A DNA stretch of 64,000 nt from Mesorhizobium caraganae (GCF_016836705.1 NZ_JAFCGY010000021.1:1-64000), one strand, 5' to 3'. Counted from the stretch's first letter, positions 9,026 to 17,743 are shown. The notes: generated by a model from the letters alone, not told the origin. Made by a program: numbers and translations.

Positions 9026-9291
9026 TTTACCCACCCCAACATTCCCCCTGCACGTTATTCCAAGCGCTACGACCCAAGCACAATTGTCTACAAACTTACA
9101 ATTTAGGGGACACTAAAACGCTGGATTCAAGCCACAAATTTACGCAATGTAGCAAAAATAGCACAAAGAATGCCCGGACGCCCTCCGGTTAAGCGCTGCC
9201 GACCACGTGCGCCTATTTCCATGGTCTGCGACCCTGGAGCTGACGGCGCCCAGGTGGAAGTCCCGCCCTGTGACCGAGGAGCCCAGCTTTC
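9026..9291. promoter_or_regulatory. Intergenic region with the probable promoter of the secretion operon
   Basis: This 266-nt gap separates the start of the tolC-like gene from the stop of the MscS gene, both leftward. The part at about 9060-9170 is clearly A/T-enriched against its surroundings, as expected of a promoter, but I cannot place a convincing -35/-10 pair. No coding frame is supported and no strong terminator hairpin is evident for either side. Confidence 0.35.
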
Positions 9292-11586
9292 CTACTCCGT
9301 TGTGCCAGCTTTTTTTCTGCGCCGATTGGTGTGCGACTGCGCGACGGCCATCTGCAACTCGGGTGTGATCTCCAACGGCGCATTCTCTGCCTCATGCGTG
9401 TTCTGCAGCCCTTGGACGTGGACCGTCGGAAATGGCAGTTCGATGCCTTGCTCCTTGAAGACCTGGCGCAGGCGCACATAGAATTTGCGTTTCATGCCGA
9501 AGGCGCCTCCGGGTCTGGTCATGGCCTTCACCCTCAATACGATGCCGTACTCGCCGAACTCCTGTACCCCCTGCATCTTGATCGGGTCGAGCACCCAGTT
9601 TTTGAACTCGGGATCTTCCGCCAGTTCGAGACCGATTCGCTTGATCAGCTTGCGAGCGAAGTCGATATCGGTGTCATAGCCGACGGTGATGTTGAATTTG
9701 TCGATAACCCAGTCACGGCTCTGGTTCTGGACTGCCCCGAGTTCACCGAACGGTATCGTGAACAGCGGACCACGATGGTGGCGCAGCTTCACCGAGCGCA
9801 GCGAAAAGCTTTCCACGGTACCTTTGTAATTGCCCGACGAAATATATTCGCCGACACGAAACGCATCATCGAGCAGAAAAAACACGCCCGAAATGATGTC
9901 CTTGACGATGGTTTGTGCTCCAAAGCCCACCGCGACGCCGACGACGCCGGCGCCGGCGATCAGCGGGCCGATCTGGATACCCAGCGACGCCAGCATCATC
10001 AGCACCGCCATCACGATGATCGATGCGAGCAGGATGTTCTGGAGGATCGGCAACAGCGTGTGCAGCCGCGCCTGCTGCGGATCGAGGATCGGGACCTCCT
10101 CGTCGCTGATCACAGGGTGCGGTGCTTCGATGCCCAGCTTTCGTTCGATCAAAGCCTTGATAATCGACCAGCCGAAATCGGCTGCAAGCGCAATGACCAC
10201 GACATTGATCAAGCCGCGCAATATGAACGTCGTTGTCGTATCGTTGTCGCGCATGGATTGCATGTTCAGACCCCAGACGCGCGCGAGAAAGTATGCCGCC
10301 GCCAGGATGAAAATCATCCGGATTGCACGATCGATGACGGCGATCGTCACCGCCGGGACCGTAGGCCGGCCGGCGTCTTCCGAACCCGGCCGCAGGACGA
10401 AATTGACCCCGCGCTGCGTCAGCACGATTGCCAAAGGCAGGAAGAATGCGGCGAAGGTAAACCAGAAGTAGGTATAAAGGCCGGCGATGCGCTGCAGGAA
10501 CAGGACGACGAAATAAGTCGTCAACAACCACGTCGTTTCCGTGTGACCGCCATGGCGCGCACCGTCTCGCTGCGTTCTTGGCCGACGCCAAATGGCGAGC
10601 AGCAAGAGCACCAGCAACACGAAATCGGCGCCCAGTGACAGGACCATCATTCCGTCCTGATCGATGCCGAGGCCCGGCAAGAGGATAAACGCGGCGCCGA
10701 AGAAGGCGAAGACCCCAACGATCCGGGGTAACCAATAGGACCAATGGTCAGCCGTCTCGTTGGTGATCGGCAAAGCACGAACCTCGACGGCGTTCTCGAC
10801 CTCCATGAAGGACGGGACGAGCGTGGCCATGGCGTACAGGCGCACACCCCATGTAACGACCGCCGCCATCAGAAATGTCAGCACAATTTCGCGGATAAGC
10901 ATTGGCCAGTCGAACAACATGAACGCACCGGCGCTGCCCAGTGCGAACGAGACGAGCAGCATGTTGGAATAAAGCGCGCGACCGCCAATCTTCTTGGCTC
11001 GCCCGATGGGCGTATCCTTCGGTTGCGCGATAATCCAAAGACGAAATGGACGGGTGACCTTGTACGTTGCCCAGGTGAGCGCCAGGCCGGCAGCGATGAA
11101 CATCGCAATCAGAATAAGTACGCTGACGGGCCCCTTGCTGGACATATCCTGCATGGTCTCGGCGCGAACGCGCGCGAACTGGCCTGGCAGCAGGGGCAAA
11201 GTCCGCACGATCCTTTCGATATGATGCCTGATCCGATCGAGCGTCGAGGATGCCATCGTATTCATCTGGCCCGGTGCGGCCACAGGGTCGGACGACCCGT
11301 CGGTCGGCGAAGCTCCCGTCTCGGCAGGCGTTGACCCGGCGTCCTGATTTCGTTGTTCGGCCACCCAGGCCTTCACTGACGGATCATCGAGAAGCTCGAA
11401 CAGCTGTTTGACCCTTTCAGGCGGAACGGTCGCCGGCGCCTGCGCCTGTGCCTGACCAGCCAACAAAAGGGCGATTCCGAGGACGAACGGCCTGGCAATC
11501 AGGACAAGCATCGCCGCCAGGTCTCCGAGACGCTGTGCCGGGCGCGCCGGAGTCTTGGCTCCAAATCGTCGATTCATGAGTGGCAT
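9292..11586 (-). CDS. Large MscS-family mechanosensitive ion channel
   Basis: The protein has 764 aa. An N-terminal signal/anchor segment precedes a periplasmic stretch, followed by roughly ten predicted membrane helices. The C-terminal third carries the MscS core: pore helix LIAGAGVVGVAVGFGAQ, then IVKDIISGVFFLLDDAFRVGEYI, and the beta-domain SLRSVKLRHHRGPLFTIPFG. The cytoplasmic alpha/beta part follows, ending in QGIELPFPTVHVQ. Length and topology match the large MscK/YbiO-like class rather than the 286-aa MscS. It would release solutes on hypo-osmotic shock, a theme shared with the ectoine cluster downstream, but no operon link exists. A second ATG three codons in (11577) is an equal start candidate. 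Confidence 0.9.
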   Translation of the reverse strand: MPLMNRRFGAKTPARPAQRLGDLAAMLVLIARPFVLGIALLLAGQAQAQAPATVPPERVKQLFELLDDPSVKAWVAEQRNQDAGSTPAETGASPTDGSSDPVAAPGQMNTMASSTLDRIRHHIERIVRTLPLLPGQFARVRAETMQDMSSKGPVSVLILIAMFIAAGLALTWATYKVTRPFRLWIIAQPKDTPIGRAKKIGGRALYSNMLLVSFALGSAGAFMLFDWPMLIREIVLTFLMAAVVTWGVRLYAMATLVPSFMEVENAVEVRALPITNETADHWSYWLPRIVGVFAFFGAAFILLPGLGIDQDGMMVLSLGADFVLLVLLLLAIWRRPRTQRDGARHGGHTETTWLLTTYFVVLFLQRIAGLYTYFWFTFAAFFLPLAIVLTQRGVNFVLRPGSEDAGRPTVPAVTIAVIDRAIRMIFILAAAYFLARVWGLNMQSMRDNDTTTTFILRGLINVVVIALAADFGWSIIKALIERKLGIEAPHPVISDEEVPILDPQQARLHTLLPILQNILLASIIVMAVLMMLASLGIQIGPLIAGAGVVGVAVGFGAQTIVKDIISGVFFLLDDAFRVGEYISSGNYKGTVESFSLRSVKLRHHRGPLFTIPFGELGAVQNQSRDWVIDKFNITVGYDTDIDFARKLIKRIGLELAEDPEFKNWVLDPIKMQGVQEFGEYGIVLRVKAMTRPGGAFGMKRKFYVRLRQVFKEQGIELPFPTVHVQGLQNTHEAENAPLEITPELQMAVAQSHTNRRRKKAGTTE

Positions 11587-11770
11587 CGTGCGGTAACCTT
11601 CCGGTCAAATCGGCGAGAAAGACAGCTAGGTCCGTCGTTGCTCCTACCTTGAACAAGCCGATGTTGTGGTGCAAGTCTCATCGTTCCTGGCTAGTCCGTT
11701 GGGCAGGGCACCTGGCGACCGGCAAGGCATTTGTCTGTCCCTTATGTCGGAAGGACTTTCCAGTTCCGAA

Positions 11771-11812
11771 TTAAGGATATTGTATATCCACAAGGATGTA
11801 CAATATCCTTAA
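11771..11812. repeat. Near-perfect 19-bp inverted repeat in an AT-rich patch
   Basis: The left arm at 11771-11789 (TTAAGGATATTGTATATCC) and the right arm at 11794-11812 are reverse complements except for one base, with a 4-nt ACAA spacer. No T-tract follows, so it is not an obvious terminator. It lies just upstream of a decayed alpha/beta-hydrolase remnant and is strikingly A/T-rich against the surrounding DNA. An operator for a dimeric MarR/HxlR/TetR-like regulator is the simplest reading; a leftover mobile-element end is an alternative. Confidence 0.8.
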
Positions 11813-11825
11813 TATAACGAGCTGA

Positions 11826-11958
11826 CCGTGACAGGATGGAAGGGCGTCCTACGACATCCTCACCAAGGAAGGCCACACCGTCAGCGTCGTCCAGAACCCG
11901 ACCGTATCTCCAAGGAAGACGCGCTCGTCACCCGCCGTGCGATCGATGCATGGGTGGC
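11826..11958 (+). pseudogene. Remnant of an alpha/beta hydrolase, frameshifted and truncated
   Basis: Three short stretches in different frames read like consecutive parts of one alpha/beta-hydrolase N-terminal region. They are GWKGV (from about 11835), YDILTKEGHTVSVVQNPTVS (11850-11909) and ISKEDALVTRRAIDAW (about 11906-11953). Intact relatives have the order GSGWKGVYDILTKEGY..VQNPT.SL.DDVA.T+RAIDA, then the HSYGG nucleophile elbow, which is missing here. At least two frameshifts and loss of the rest make this a dead gene. The surrounding 11587-12099 holds no other supported gene. Confidence 0.7.
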
Positions 11959-12099
11959 AAGACGTGTTGGCAGGCACGCCATTGCCCTCGGAACTGACTG
12001 CGGCACCATGTCCCTGTGCTGACCGCCAGAGCTTGGTTGCCAATCCAGGGGCAGCCACGGAAACTGCACCGCGTTGAGGAACCGAATGAGAAGTTGCAC

Positions 12100-13227
12100 A
12101 TGAACATCGAGGGTACCTGCGATCCACGCTTTGCCGGTGTGCGCGACGCGTTTGCCACGTGTTTCGCGCAAGGGCTGGAGCATGGCGGCGGCGTGTCGGT
12201 CGTGGTCCAAGGCAGGACCGTCGTTGATTTGTGGGGCGGTCATGCGGATGCTGCGCGCAGCCGTCCGTGGCGGCAGGACACGCTGGTCAATGTCTGGTCC
12301 TGCACCAAGGGCGTTGTGGCCTTGGCCATTGCCATGCTGGTGGAACGCGGCAAGCTCGACTATGCCGCCCCCGTTGCGCGCTACTGGCCGGAGTTCGCGG
12401 CCGGCGGCAAGGAGCGCATCACGCTCGATCACGTGATGTCGCATCAAGCCGGGCTGAACGGTCTCGCCGTACCGATGGACGAGGAAGGGCTTCTGGCATG
12501 GACGCCCTTTGTCGATGCGCTTGCCGCCATGTCACCCCTGTGGGAGCCGGGCAGCCGCTGCATCTATCACGCCCTTACCTACGGCCATCTCACTGGCGAG
12601 GTGCTGCGTCGCGTCGACGGACGCAGCGTGGGCCGCTTCATCGCAGAAGAGATCGCAGGCCCGCTTGGCGCTGATTTTCACGTCGGTCTGCCAGCCAGCG
12701 AGGATCCCAGGGTCGCAGAGATGATTGAAGGTCCAAAGGCTTCCGATTGGGTCGAGTTTGTCCGCGCCTCGCCCTTTCCCCACGCAGGCGACAATCCGAC
12801 ACCCCGGGCAACGGCGCCCAACGACCGCGCCTGGCGCGCCGCCGAGGTGCCGGGCGGCAATGGACAGTCGACGGCACACGCACTGGCACGCATCTACGGT
12901 ATGATGGCGGCCGGCGGCGTTTGGGAGGGCAAGCCTCTGATCGGCCGTACCGCAGTCGAAGTAGCGGCACGACCTCGCATTCGCGGCATGGACGACAGCT
13001 TCGCGGCGCCGACAGCCTTTGCCGCCGGCTATCAGATGGAGGATCCCACCTATACCAGCCGCGCGTCGCCGCAAACGTTCGGCCATAGCGGCTGGGGCGG
13101 CGCCATCGGCTTTGCCGATCCCGCCGCCGGTGTCGGGTTCGGCTATGTCACCAACCGTATGCTCGGTTTCGACGACCTCGATCCACGCCGCAAAGGTTTG
13201 ATCGACGCCGTTTACGACGCGCTCTGA
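12100..13227 (+). CDS. Serine hydrolase, beta-lactamase/EstB-like esterase family
   Basis: The protein is 375 aa from the ATG at 12100; an upstream in-frame start at 12016 would add residues unlike the family. The class C beta-lactamase fold is shown by the nucleophile motif Ser67-Cys-Thr-Lys70 in VWSCTKG, a Tyr-containing second motif YHALTYG (residues 156-162), and HSGWGG near the C-terminus in the position of the third motif. The combination fits EstB/carboxylesterase or D-aminopeptidase-like members rather than true beta-lactamases. No signal peptide is seen, so it is probably cytoplasmic. It converges with the ectoine operon and is not obviously linked to it. The substrate is unknown. 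Confidence 0.85.
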   Translation: MNIEGTCDPRFAGVRDAFATCFAQGLEHGGGVSVVVQGRTVVDLWGGHADAARSRPWRQDTLVNVWSCTKGVVALAIAMLVERGKLDYAAPVARYWPEFAAGGKERITLDHVMSHQAGLNGLAVPMDEEGLLAWTPFVDALAAMSPLWEPGSRCIYHALTYGHLTGEVLRRVDGRSVGRFIAEEIAGPLGADFHVGLPASEDPRVAEMIEGPKASDWVEFVRASPFPHAGDNPTPRATAPNDRAWRAAEVPGGNGQSTAHALARIYGMMAAGGVWEGKPLIGRTAVEVAARPRIRGMDDSFAAPTAFAAGYQMEDPTYTSRASPQTFGHSGWGGAIGFADPAAGVGFGYVTNRMLGFDDLDPRRKGLIDAVYDAL

Positions 13228-13270
13228 TGTAAGCACACACGCTGGTCATTGATTTCGCTGGTTCCGAACA

Positions 13271-14266
13271 TCAGGAGACCAGAGCGCCAACCACCGCGGC
13301 ACAGTCACCGGCTTTGACCAGACCTGGAAAATGCCGCGCCGCCAGCATGCCGGACATTTTTGCCCTGATTTCCTGCGGCGCGATGCCGGTGCGGCCGGTG
13401 GAGTGGATACGCGCCAGCACCGCGCCTTCTTTCACGGGCTCGCCGAGATCGACCATGGTTTCGATCATGCCGTCATCCTCGGCGAAGGAGAAGCAATCGC
13501 CCGACGGCATGTCCAGCCATTGGGTCGTGCCTGTCTCGACCGCACCCTCAACAAGGCCGGCATGGCGCAGCACATTGCTGATGCCGCGCCGCGCGATCCG
13601 CACCGTTTGCGCACGCGAGGTGCCGCCGCCACCAAGCTCGGTACTAACGAAGACCTTACCCATCTCCTCCGCCGCCGTGTCGTACATGCCGACGGAATCG
13701 ATCTCGATCATGCGCATCGAGAACGGTGCCGAGAATGCCGCGACCGCGTCGAAGGCTTTCTGCTCCAGCGCCTTGTCGGACAAAGTGTGGGCGGCGCAGA
13801 ACGGTACGAAGTCCAGCGTCCTGCCGCCGGAGTGGAAGTCGAAGACGAGGTCGGCGCGGGGCAGCAATTCGCGTTGAAAGTAGTCGGCGATCTTTTCCGT
13901 CACCGTGCCGTCCGGCCTTCCCGGGAAACTGCGGTTCATATTGCCCTTGTCGATCGGCGACGTGCGGGTGCCGGCGCGAAAGGCCGGATAATTCATCGCC
14001 GGCACGATGATCACCGTGCCGCTGACCTGTTTGGGATCAAGTGTGCGGGCGAGGTCGTAGAGCGCCAACGGCCCCTCATACTCGTCGCCATGATTGCCGC
14101 CGGTGAGCAGGGCAGTCGGCCCCTTGCCCTTGCGGATGACGCAGATGGGGATCATCACCGAGCCCCACGCGGAGTCGTCGCGACTGTAGGGCAAGCGCAG
14201 GAAACCGTGTTGCACGCCATCCTTGTCGAAATCGACGGTCGGGGCGATCGGGGATGGGCGGGACAT
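13271..14266 (-). CDS. doeB: N-alpha-acetyl-L-2,4-diaminobutyrate deacetylase (ectoine degradation)
   Basis: The protein has 331 aa from the ATG at 14266, 5 nt after the stop of doeA. It belongs to the succinylglutamate desuccinylase/aspartoacylase zinc family. The Zn motif GGNHGDEYEG (HxxE), PAMNYPAFRAGTR, NMNRSFPG, DFHSGG and a C-terminal barrel with the lipoyl-like EPVKEGAVLARIH stretch are visible. In ectoine degraders DoeB (EutE in Sinorhizobium) removes acetate from N-alpha-acetyl-diaminobutyrate made by DoeA, giving L-2,4-diaminobutyrate for DoeD. It is the last gene of the long leftward ehu-eut arm. Function is well supported by family plus context. Confidence 0.92.
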   Translation of the reverse strand: MSRPSPIAPTVDFDKDGVQHGFLRLPYSRDDSAWGSVMIPICVIRKGKGPTALLTGGNHGDEYEGPLALYDLARTLDPKQVSGTVIIVPAMNYPAFRAGTRTSPIDKGNMNRSFPGRPDGTVTEKIADYFQRELLPRADLVFDFHSGGRTLDFVPFCAAHTLSDKALEQKAFDAVAAFSAPFSMRMIEIDSVGMYDTAAEEMGKVFVSTELGGGGTSRAQTVRIARRGISNVLRHAGLVEGAVETGTTQWLDMPSGDCFSFAEDDGMIETMVDLGEPVKEGAVLARIHSTGRTGIAPQEIRAKMSGMLAARHFPGLVKAGDCAAVVGALVS

Positions 14267-14271
14267 CGTTT

Positions 14272-15450
14272 TCAATTCTTCACCACCAGTTTGCGCGGCA
14301 CATTGGCCAGGCACTCTACACCGGTTTCGGTGATCAGGATGGATTCGGTGATCTCCAGTCCCATCGTCTCCAGCCACAGGCCGGTCATGAAATGGAAGGT
14401 CATGCCGGGCTTGAGTTCGGTGCGATCGCCGGGGCGCAGGCTCATGGTGCGTTCGCCCCAGTCCGGCGGATAAGACAGGCCGATCGGATAACCCGTGCGG
14501 TTATCCTTGACGATGCCGTATTTTTTCAAGACGGCGAAGAAGGCGTTGGCGATGTCCTCGCAGGTGTTGCCGGGTTTGGCCGCTGCAAGCCCCGCCTCCA
14601 TGCCTTCCAGCGTCGCCTTTTCGGCGTCGAGAAATTCCTGCGTCGGCTTGCCCAGAAAGACGGTGCGCGACAGCGGGCAGTGATAGCGGTTGTAGCAGCC
14701 GGAGATCTCGAAGAAAGTGCCTTCGCCGGACTTCATCGGCTTGTCGTCCCAGGTCAGATGCGGTGCCGAAGCGTCTTCGCCCGACGGCAGCAGCGGCACG
14801 ATCGCCGGATAGTCGCCGCCGATCCCATCGACGCCGCGCGTGCCGGCATCATAGATCTCGGCGACAAGGTCGCATTTGCGCATGCCGACCTCGATCTTGT
14901 CGACAATGCGCTGGTGCATGGCTTCGACGATGCGGGCCGCCTTGCGCATATAATCGATCTCGGTCGCGCTCTTCACCGCGCGCTGCCAGTTGACCAAAGC
15001 TGTGGCATCGACAAAGCGGGCATTGGGAAGGTGTTTCTGCAGCGAAGCGAAGGCGGCGGCCGAGAACCAGTAATTGTCCATCTCGACGCCGATGGTCAGC
15101 TTGCCCCAGCCGCGATCCGCAAGCACGCTGGACAAAAAATCCATCGGGTGGCGCTCGGTCGACTGCACATAGTGGTCGGCGTAGCCGACGATGTTGTCAT
15201 GCGCGAGATAGGCTGTGCGCTTGGCGCCGTTGGCGTCCTGGCCGCGGCCATACCAGACCGGCTCCCCCGACGGCGGCACGATGACCGCCTGATGCACGTA
15301 GAACGACCAGCCATCATAGCCGGTCAGCCAGGCCATGTTGGAGGGGTCACTGACGATCAGGAGGTCGACGCCCTTCGCCTCCATGGCTTGCCGTGTCTTG
15401 GCGAGGCGTTCCGCAAATTCGCCGCGCGAGAATTTCAGGTTCGGTTGCAT
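14272..15450 (-). CDS. doeA: Ectoine hydrolase (M24 peptidase fold)
   Basis: The protein has 392 aa from the ATG at 15450; the longer upstream frame is rejected because it crosses an intergenic hairpin. It has a creatinase-type N-terminal domain (residues about 1-155, VSDPSNMAWLTGYDGWSFYV) and a pita-bread M24 catalytic domain with DYPAIVPLLPSGEDASAPHL, FFEISGCYNRYHCPLSRT and GMTFHFMTGLW. DoeA (EutD) opens the ectoine ring to N-alpha-acetyl-L-2,4-diaminobutyrate, the inducer recognised by EnuR-type regulators. It is directly followed by doeB and preceded by a 131-nt gap with a hairpin and a rhizobial palindrome. Confidence 0.93.
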   Translation of the reverse strand: MQPNLKFSRGEFAERLAKTRQAMEAKGVDLLIVSDPSNMAWLTGYDGWSFYVHQAVIVPPSGEPVWYGRGQDANGAKRTAYLAHDNIVGYADHYVQSTERHPMDFLSSVLADRGWGKLTIGVEMDNYWFSAAAFASLQKHLPNARFVDATALVNWQRAVKSATEIDYMRKAARIVEAMHQRIVDKIEVGMRKCDLVAEIYDAGTRGVDGIGGDYPAIVPLLPSGEDASAPHLTWDDKPMKSGEGTFFEISGCYNRYHCPLSRTVFLGKPTQEFLDAEKATLEGMEAGLAAAKPGNTCEDIANAFFAVLKKYGIVKDNRTGYPIGLSYPPDWGERTMSLRPGDRTELKPGMTFHFMTGLWLETMGLEITESILITETGVECLANVPRKLVVKN

Positions 15451-15479
15451 TGTTCTTGGGTCCTCGTTTGTTGGGCCTG

Positions 15480-15510
15480 GAGCCTGTTTCAACTTTGTTG
15501 AAACAGGCTC
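15480..15510. repeat. Perfect 14-bp hairpin between eutC and doeA
   Basis: GAGCCTGTTTCAAC (15480-15493) and its exact reverse complement (15497-15510) are separated by TTT. On the leftward transcript it forms a very stable stem-loop 30 nt upstream of the doeA start. No U-tract follows, so it may be an RNA-processing or stability element, or an attenuating structure, rather than a terminator. Confidence 0.75.
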
Positions 15511-15523
15511 GTCGTTCTTGTTT

Positions 15524-15572
15524 GAGCGTGATCTTTTCGGAAAACCGGTTCCCACTTTTCCGGATCACGCTT
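15524..15572. repeat. Rhizobial intergenic palindrome (GAGCGTGATC...GATCACGC type)
   Basis: The arms GCGTGATC (15526-15533) and GATCACGC (15563-15570) enclose ...TTTTCGGAAAACCGGTTCCCACTTTTCCG.... The layout matches a dispersed palindromic element that I know from many Rhizobiales intergenic regions. It lies directly next to the hairpin at 15480-15510, just after the eutC stop. Confidence 0.6.
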
Positions 15573-15581
15573 CGGCCAGCA

Positions 15582-16574
15582 TCAGCTTTCGAAAATCGTT
15601 CCTGACTTGGCCGCACGTGCGCGGTCGCGGGCGAATGTTGCAATCGCCGTGTCCTGCACGCCGGTGCCGGTGAGGTCGGCGATGGTGATGTCGCTGGCTT
15701 GGCCCCTTCCATGACGTTCGCCGGCGATGATCTGGCCGAGTTCGGTAATCTCGGCATCAGCGCTCATCACGCCCGATGCGATGGCGTGGTGCAGTTCGCC
15801 GAGGCGCCGTGTCTGCGTGGCGCTGTCGGCGACATAGAGATCGGCCATGCGCAGGATCGCCGGCGCGATCTCGTTCTTGTGCTCGGCGTCCGAGCCCATG
15901 GCGGTGACGTGCTGGCCGGCAACGACAAAGCCGGCCTTGATCAGCGGCTCGGTCGACGGCGTGGTGGTGACGATGATGTCGGCGCCGCCAACAGCCTTTG
16001 CCGCGTCCGGTTCGGCGCGCACGAGGATGCCAAGCTTCTCACGCAGGGCGCCTGCCGTTGCCTCCGCTTTTGCCGCATCGCGCGCCCAGATCCGCGCCTC
16101 GGCTATCGGCCTCACCAGCATGAGCGCTTCGAGCTGCAGTCCGGCCTGCACGCCGGCGCCGAAGATCGCGGCAACAGACGAATCCGGCCGCGATAAATGC
16201 TTCGCCGCGACCGCCCCGGCAGCGGCGGTACGGATGTCGGTGAGATAGCCATTGTCGAGCAGCAGCGCTTCGACCACGCCGGTTCTTGCCGAGAGCAGCA
16301 CCATCATGCCGCCCCCGCTGGGCAGACCGAGTTTCGGATTGTCGAAGAAGCCGGAACTTATCTTGACGGCGAAGCCATCTATGCCAGGCACATAGGCCGA
16401 CTTCACATCAACCTCGCCGCGATGCTCGTGAATATCCAGCCGCAGGATCGGCGGCATCGCGACAGGCAGCGTGGCAAGCGCACGGAAAGCGTTTTCGACG
16501 CAGGCAACAGCATCGAGATCGAGCGTCACGATTGTGCGCAGTTCCTTCTCGGTGAGGATCGTCATCCGGCTCAT
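15582..16574 (-). CDS. eutC: Ectoine utilisation protein EutC, ornithine cyclodeaminase/mu-crystallin family
   Basis: The protein has 330 aa from the ATG at 16574 and overlaps the end of eutB by 4 nt (ATGA), so translation is probably coupled. It has a family N-terminal dimerisation part (VENAFRALATLPVAMPPILRLD) and a Rossmann NAD(P) domain with AAIFGAGVQAGLQLEAL (residues about 134-150). VTTTPSTEPLI and GSDAEHKNEI are further family words. In the ehu/eut cluster EutC works with EutB in converting 5-hydroxyectoine to ectoine; the stepwise chemistry is proposed rather than fully proven. Identity rests on family plus its exact position between eutB and doeA. Confidence 0.9.
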   Translation of the reverse strand: MSRMTILTEKELRTIVTLDLDAVACVENAFRALATLPVAMPPILRLDIHEHRGEVDVKSAYVPGIDGFAVKISSGFFDNPKLGLPSGGGMMVLLSARTGVVEALLLDNGYLTDIRTAAAGAVAAKHLSRPDSSVAAIFGAGVQAGLQLEALMLVRPIAEARIWARDAAKAEATAGALREKLGILVRAEPDAAKAVGGADIIVTTTPSTEPLIKAGFVVAGQHVTAMGSDAEHKNEIAPAILRMADLYVADSATQTRRLGELHHAIASGVMSADAEITELGQIIAGERHGRGQASDITIADLTGTGVQDTAIATFARDRARAAKSGTIFES

Positions 16575-17560
16575 GCCGCGGGCTCCGCAATGGCGTCACT
16601 GCAGATGATCTTGCGATGCGTGTTCATATCGATGTTGCGACCGGACAGCAGAACCACGACCGGCCCGTTCACTCTGACCTTGCCGGCGAGCAGCGCGGCG
16701 ATGCCGACCGCGCCGGCGCCTTCGACGATCTCGCGTTCCTGTTCGTAGGCATGGCGGATGCCGGCGGCGATCTCGTCCTCGCTAAGCAGAACCACGTCGT
16801 CGAGCAGATCGCGGCACATGGCGAAGGTCAGCCGGTTGTCGAGGCCGATGCCGCCGCCGAGCGAATCCGCCAGCGTCGGCAACTCCTCGACCTCGACCGG
16901 GCGGCCGGCATCGAGGCTCGCCTTCATCGCAGCACCACGCGCCATCGAAACGCCGATCACTTTTGTGTCGGGGCTGACTCCCTTGACGGCGGCGGCGATG
17001 CCCGAGGCCAGGCCACCGCCGGAGAGCTGCGCCAGAACGAGAGCGGCGTCCGGAACCTGCTCGATGATCTCCAGGCCGAGCGTGCCTTGCCCGGCGATAA
17101 TGGCGGGATGGTCGAAAGGTGGCAGCATGACGAGACCTTCTTGTGCCACGAGCCGCTCGACCTCCTGCTGCGCCTCGTCCTGGCTGTTGCCGACGATGCG
17201 AACATCAGCGCCAAGCCGACGGATTTCGTCCAGCTTGTTCCGCGGCACCAGCCGCGACATGCAGATCACCGCGTGCATGCCTTCGAGCTTTGCCGCAAGG
17301 GCAAGCGCACGGCCATGATTGCCGGTCGACGACGCGACCACACCGCGCGCCTTCTCTTCAGCGCTCAGCGAAGCGACGGCGTTCGAGGCGCCGCGCAGTT
17401 TGAAGCTTCCGGTGGTCTGGCGATGTTCGAGTTTGAGGTGGACGGGGACGCCGAAGCGTCCCGACAGGCTGTGGGACAATACGGTTGGGGTGCGCACAAC
17501 CTTGTTGGCGATACGCTCACGGGCGGCATGGATGTCCGCCAGGGTGACGGCGCGCGTCAT
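16571..17560 (-). CDS. eutB: Hydroxyectoine utilisation dehydratase EutB (PLP, threonine dehydratase-like)
   Basis: The protein has 329 aa, a fold-type II PLP enzyme. Lys54 in TTGSFKLRGA is the expected Schiff-base lysine, SSTGNHGRALA binds phosphate and substrate, and SGGGLASG is the PLP-phosphate loop. The C-terminus ends soon after VVLLSGRN, without an ACT regulatory domain, so it resembles catabolic serine/threonine dehydratases. In ectoine clusters EutB is proposed to remove water from hydroxyectoine before EutC reduces the product. It begins the eutB-eutC-doeA-doeB block, separated from eutA by a 183-nt gap holding repeat elements. Confidence 0.92.
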   Translation of the reverse strand: MTRAVTLADIHAARERIANKVVRTPTVLSHSLSGRFGVPVHLKLEHRQTTGSFKLRGASNAVASLSAEEKARGVVASSTGNHGRALALAAKLEGMHAVICMSRLVPRNKLDEIRRLGADVRIVGNSQDEAQQEVERLVAQEGLVMLPPFDHPAIIAGQGTLGLEIIEQVPDAALVLAQLSGGGLASGIAAAVKGVSPDTKVIGVSMARGAAMKASLDAGRPVEVEELPTLADSLGGGIGLDNRLTFAMCRDLLDDVVLLSEDEIAAGIRHAYEQEREIVEGAGAVGIAALLAGKVRVNGPVVVLLSGRNIDMNTHRKIICSDAIAEPAA

Positions 17561-17575
17561 GGGGCGACCTCCTCT

Positions 17576-17712
17576 GGCCTGCCGGCCATCTTCCCCTCAA
17601 GGGGGAAGATCGGCAGCCTCAGCGTTGCCGCTCTTCCTGCAACGTCGATGATTGGCGAAGGCGTGGCAGCAGCTAATCTCCCACCTTGAGGGGGAGATGG
17701 CCGGCACGCCAG
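17576..17712. repeat. Pair of inverted rhizobial intergenic repeats between eutA and eutB
   Basis: The segment 17577-17615 (with CTTCCCCTCAAGGGGGAAG) and the segment 17673-17710 (with CTCCCACCTTGAGGGGGAG) are imperfect reverse complements over about 38 nt, each with its own internal dyad. This composite is a dispersed element typical of Rhizobium and Mesorhizobium intergenic DNA (RIME-like). It sits inside an otherwise tight operon, where it could affect mRNA stability between eutA and eutB. Confidence 0.65.
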
Positions 17713-17743
17713 AAGGGGTCGCTCGTGAATGCGGGACATGATC

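Noticed and set aside
11580-11774. 64-codon rightward frame ending in CPLCRKDFPVPN before the palindrome
   Set aside because: A single CxxC pair is weak evidence for a zinc-ribbon peptide; the start overlaps the divergent MscS start region and no good ribosome-binding site is seen. I leave it unannotated.
11771-11812. Palindrome as a dif/Xer site or terminator
   Set aside because: It does not match the alphaproteobacterial dif pattern I know, and there is no T-run after the stem on either strand.
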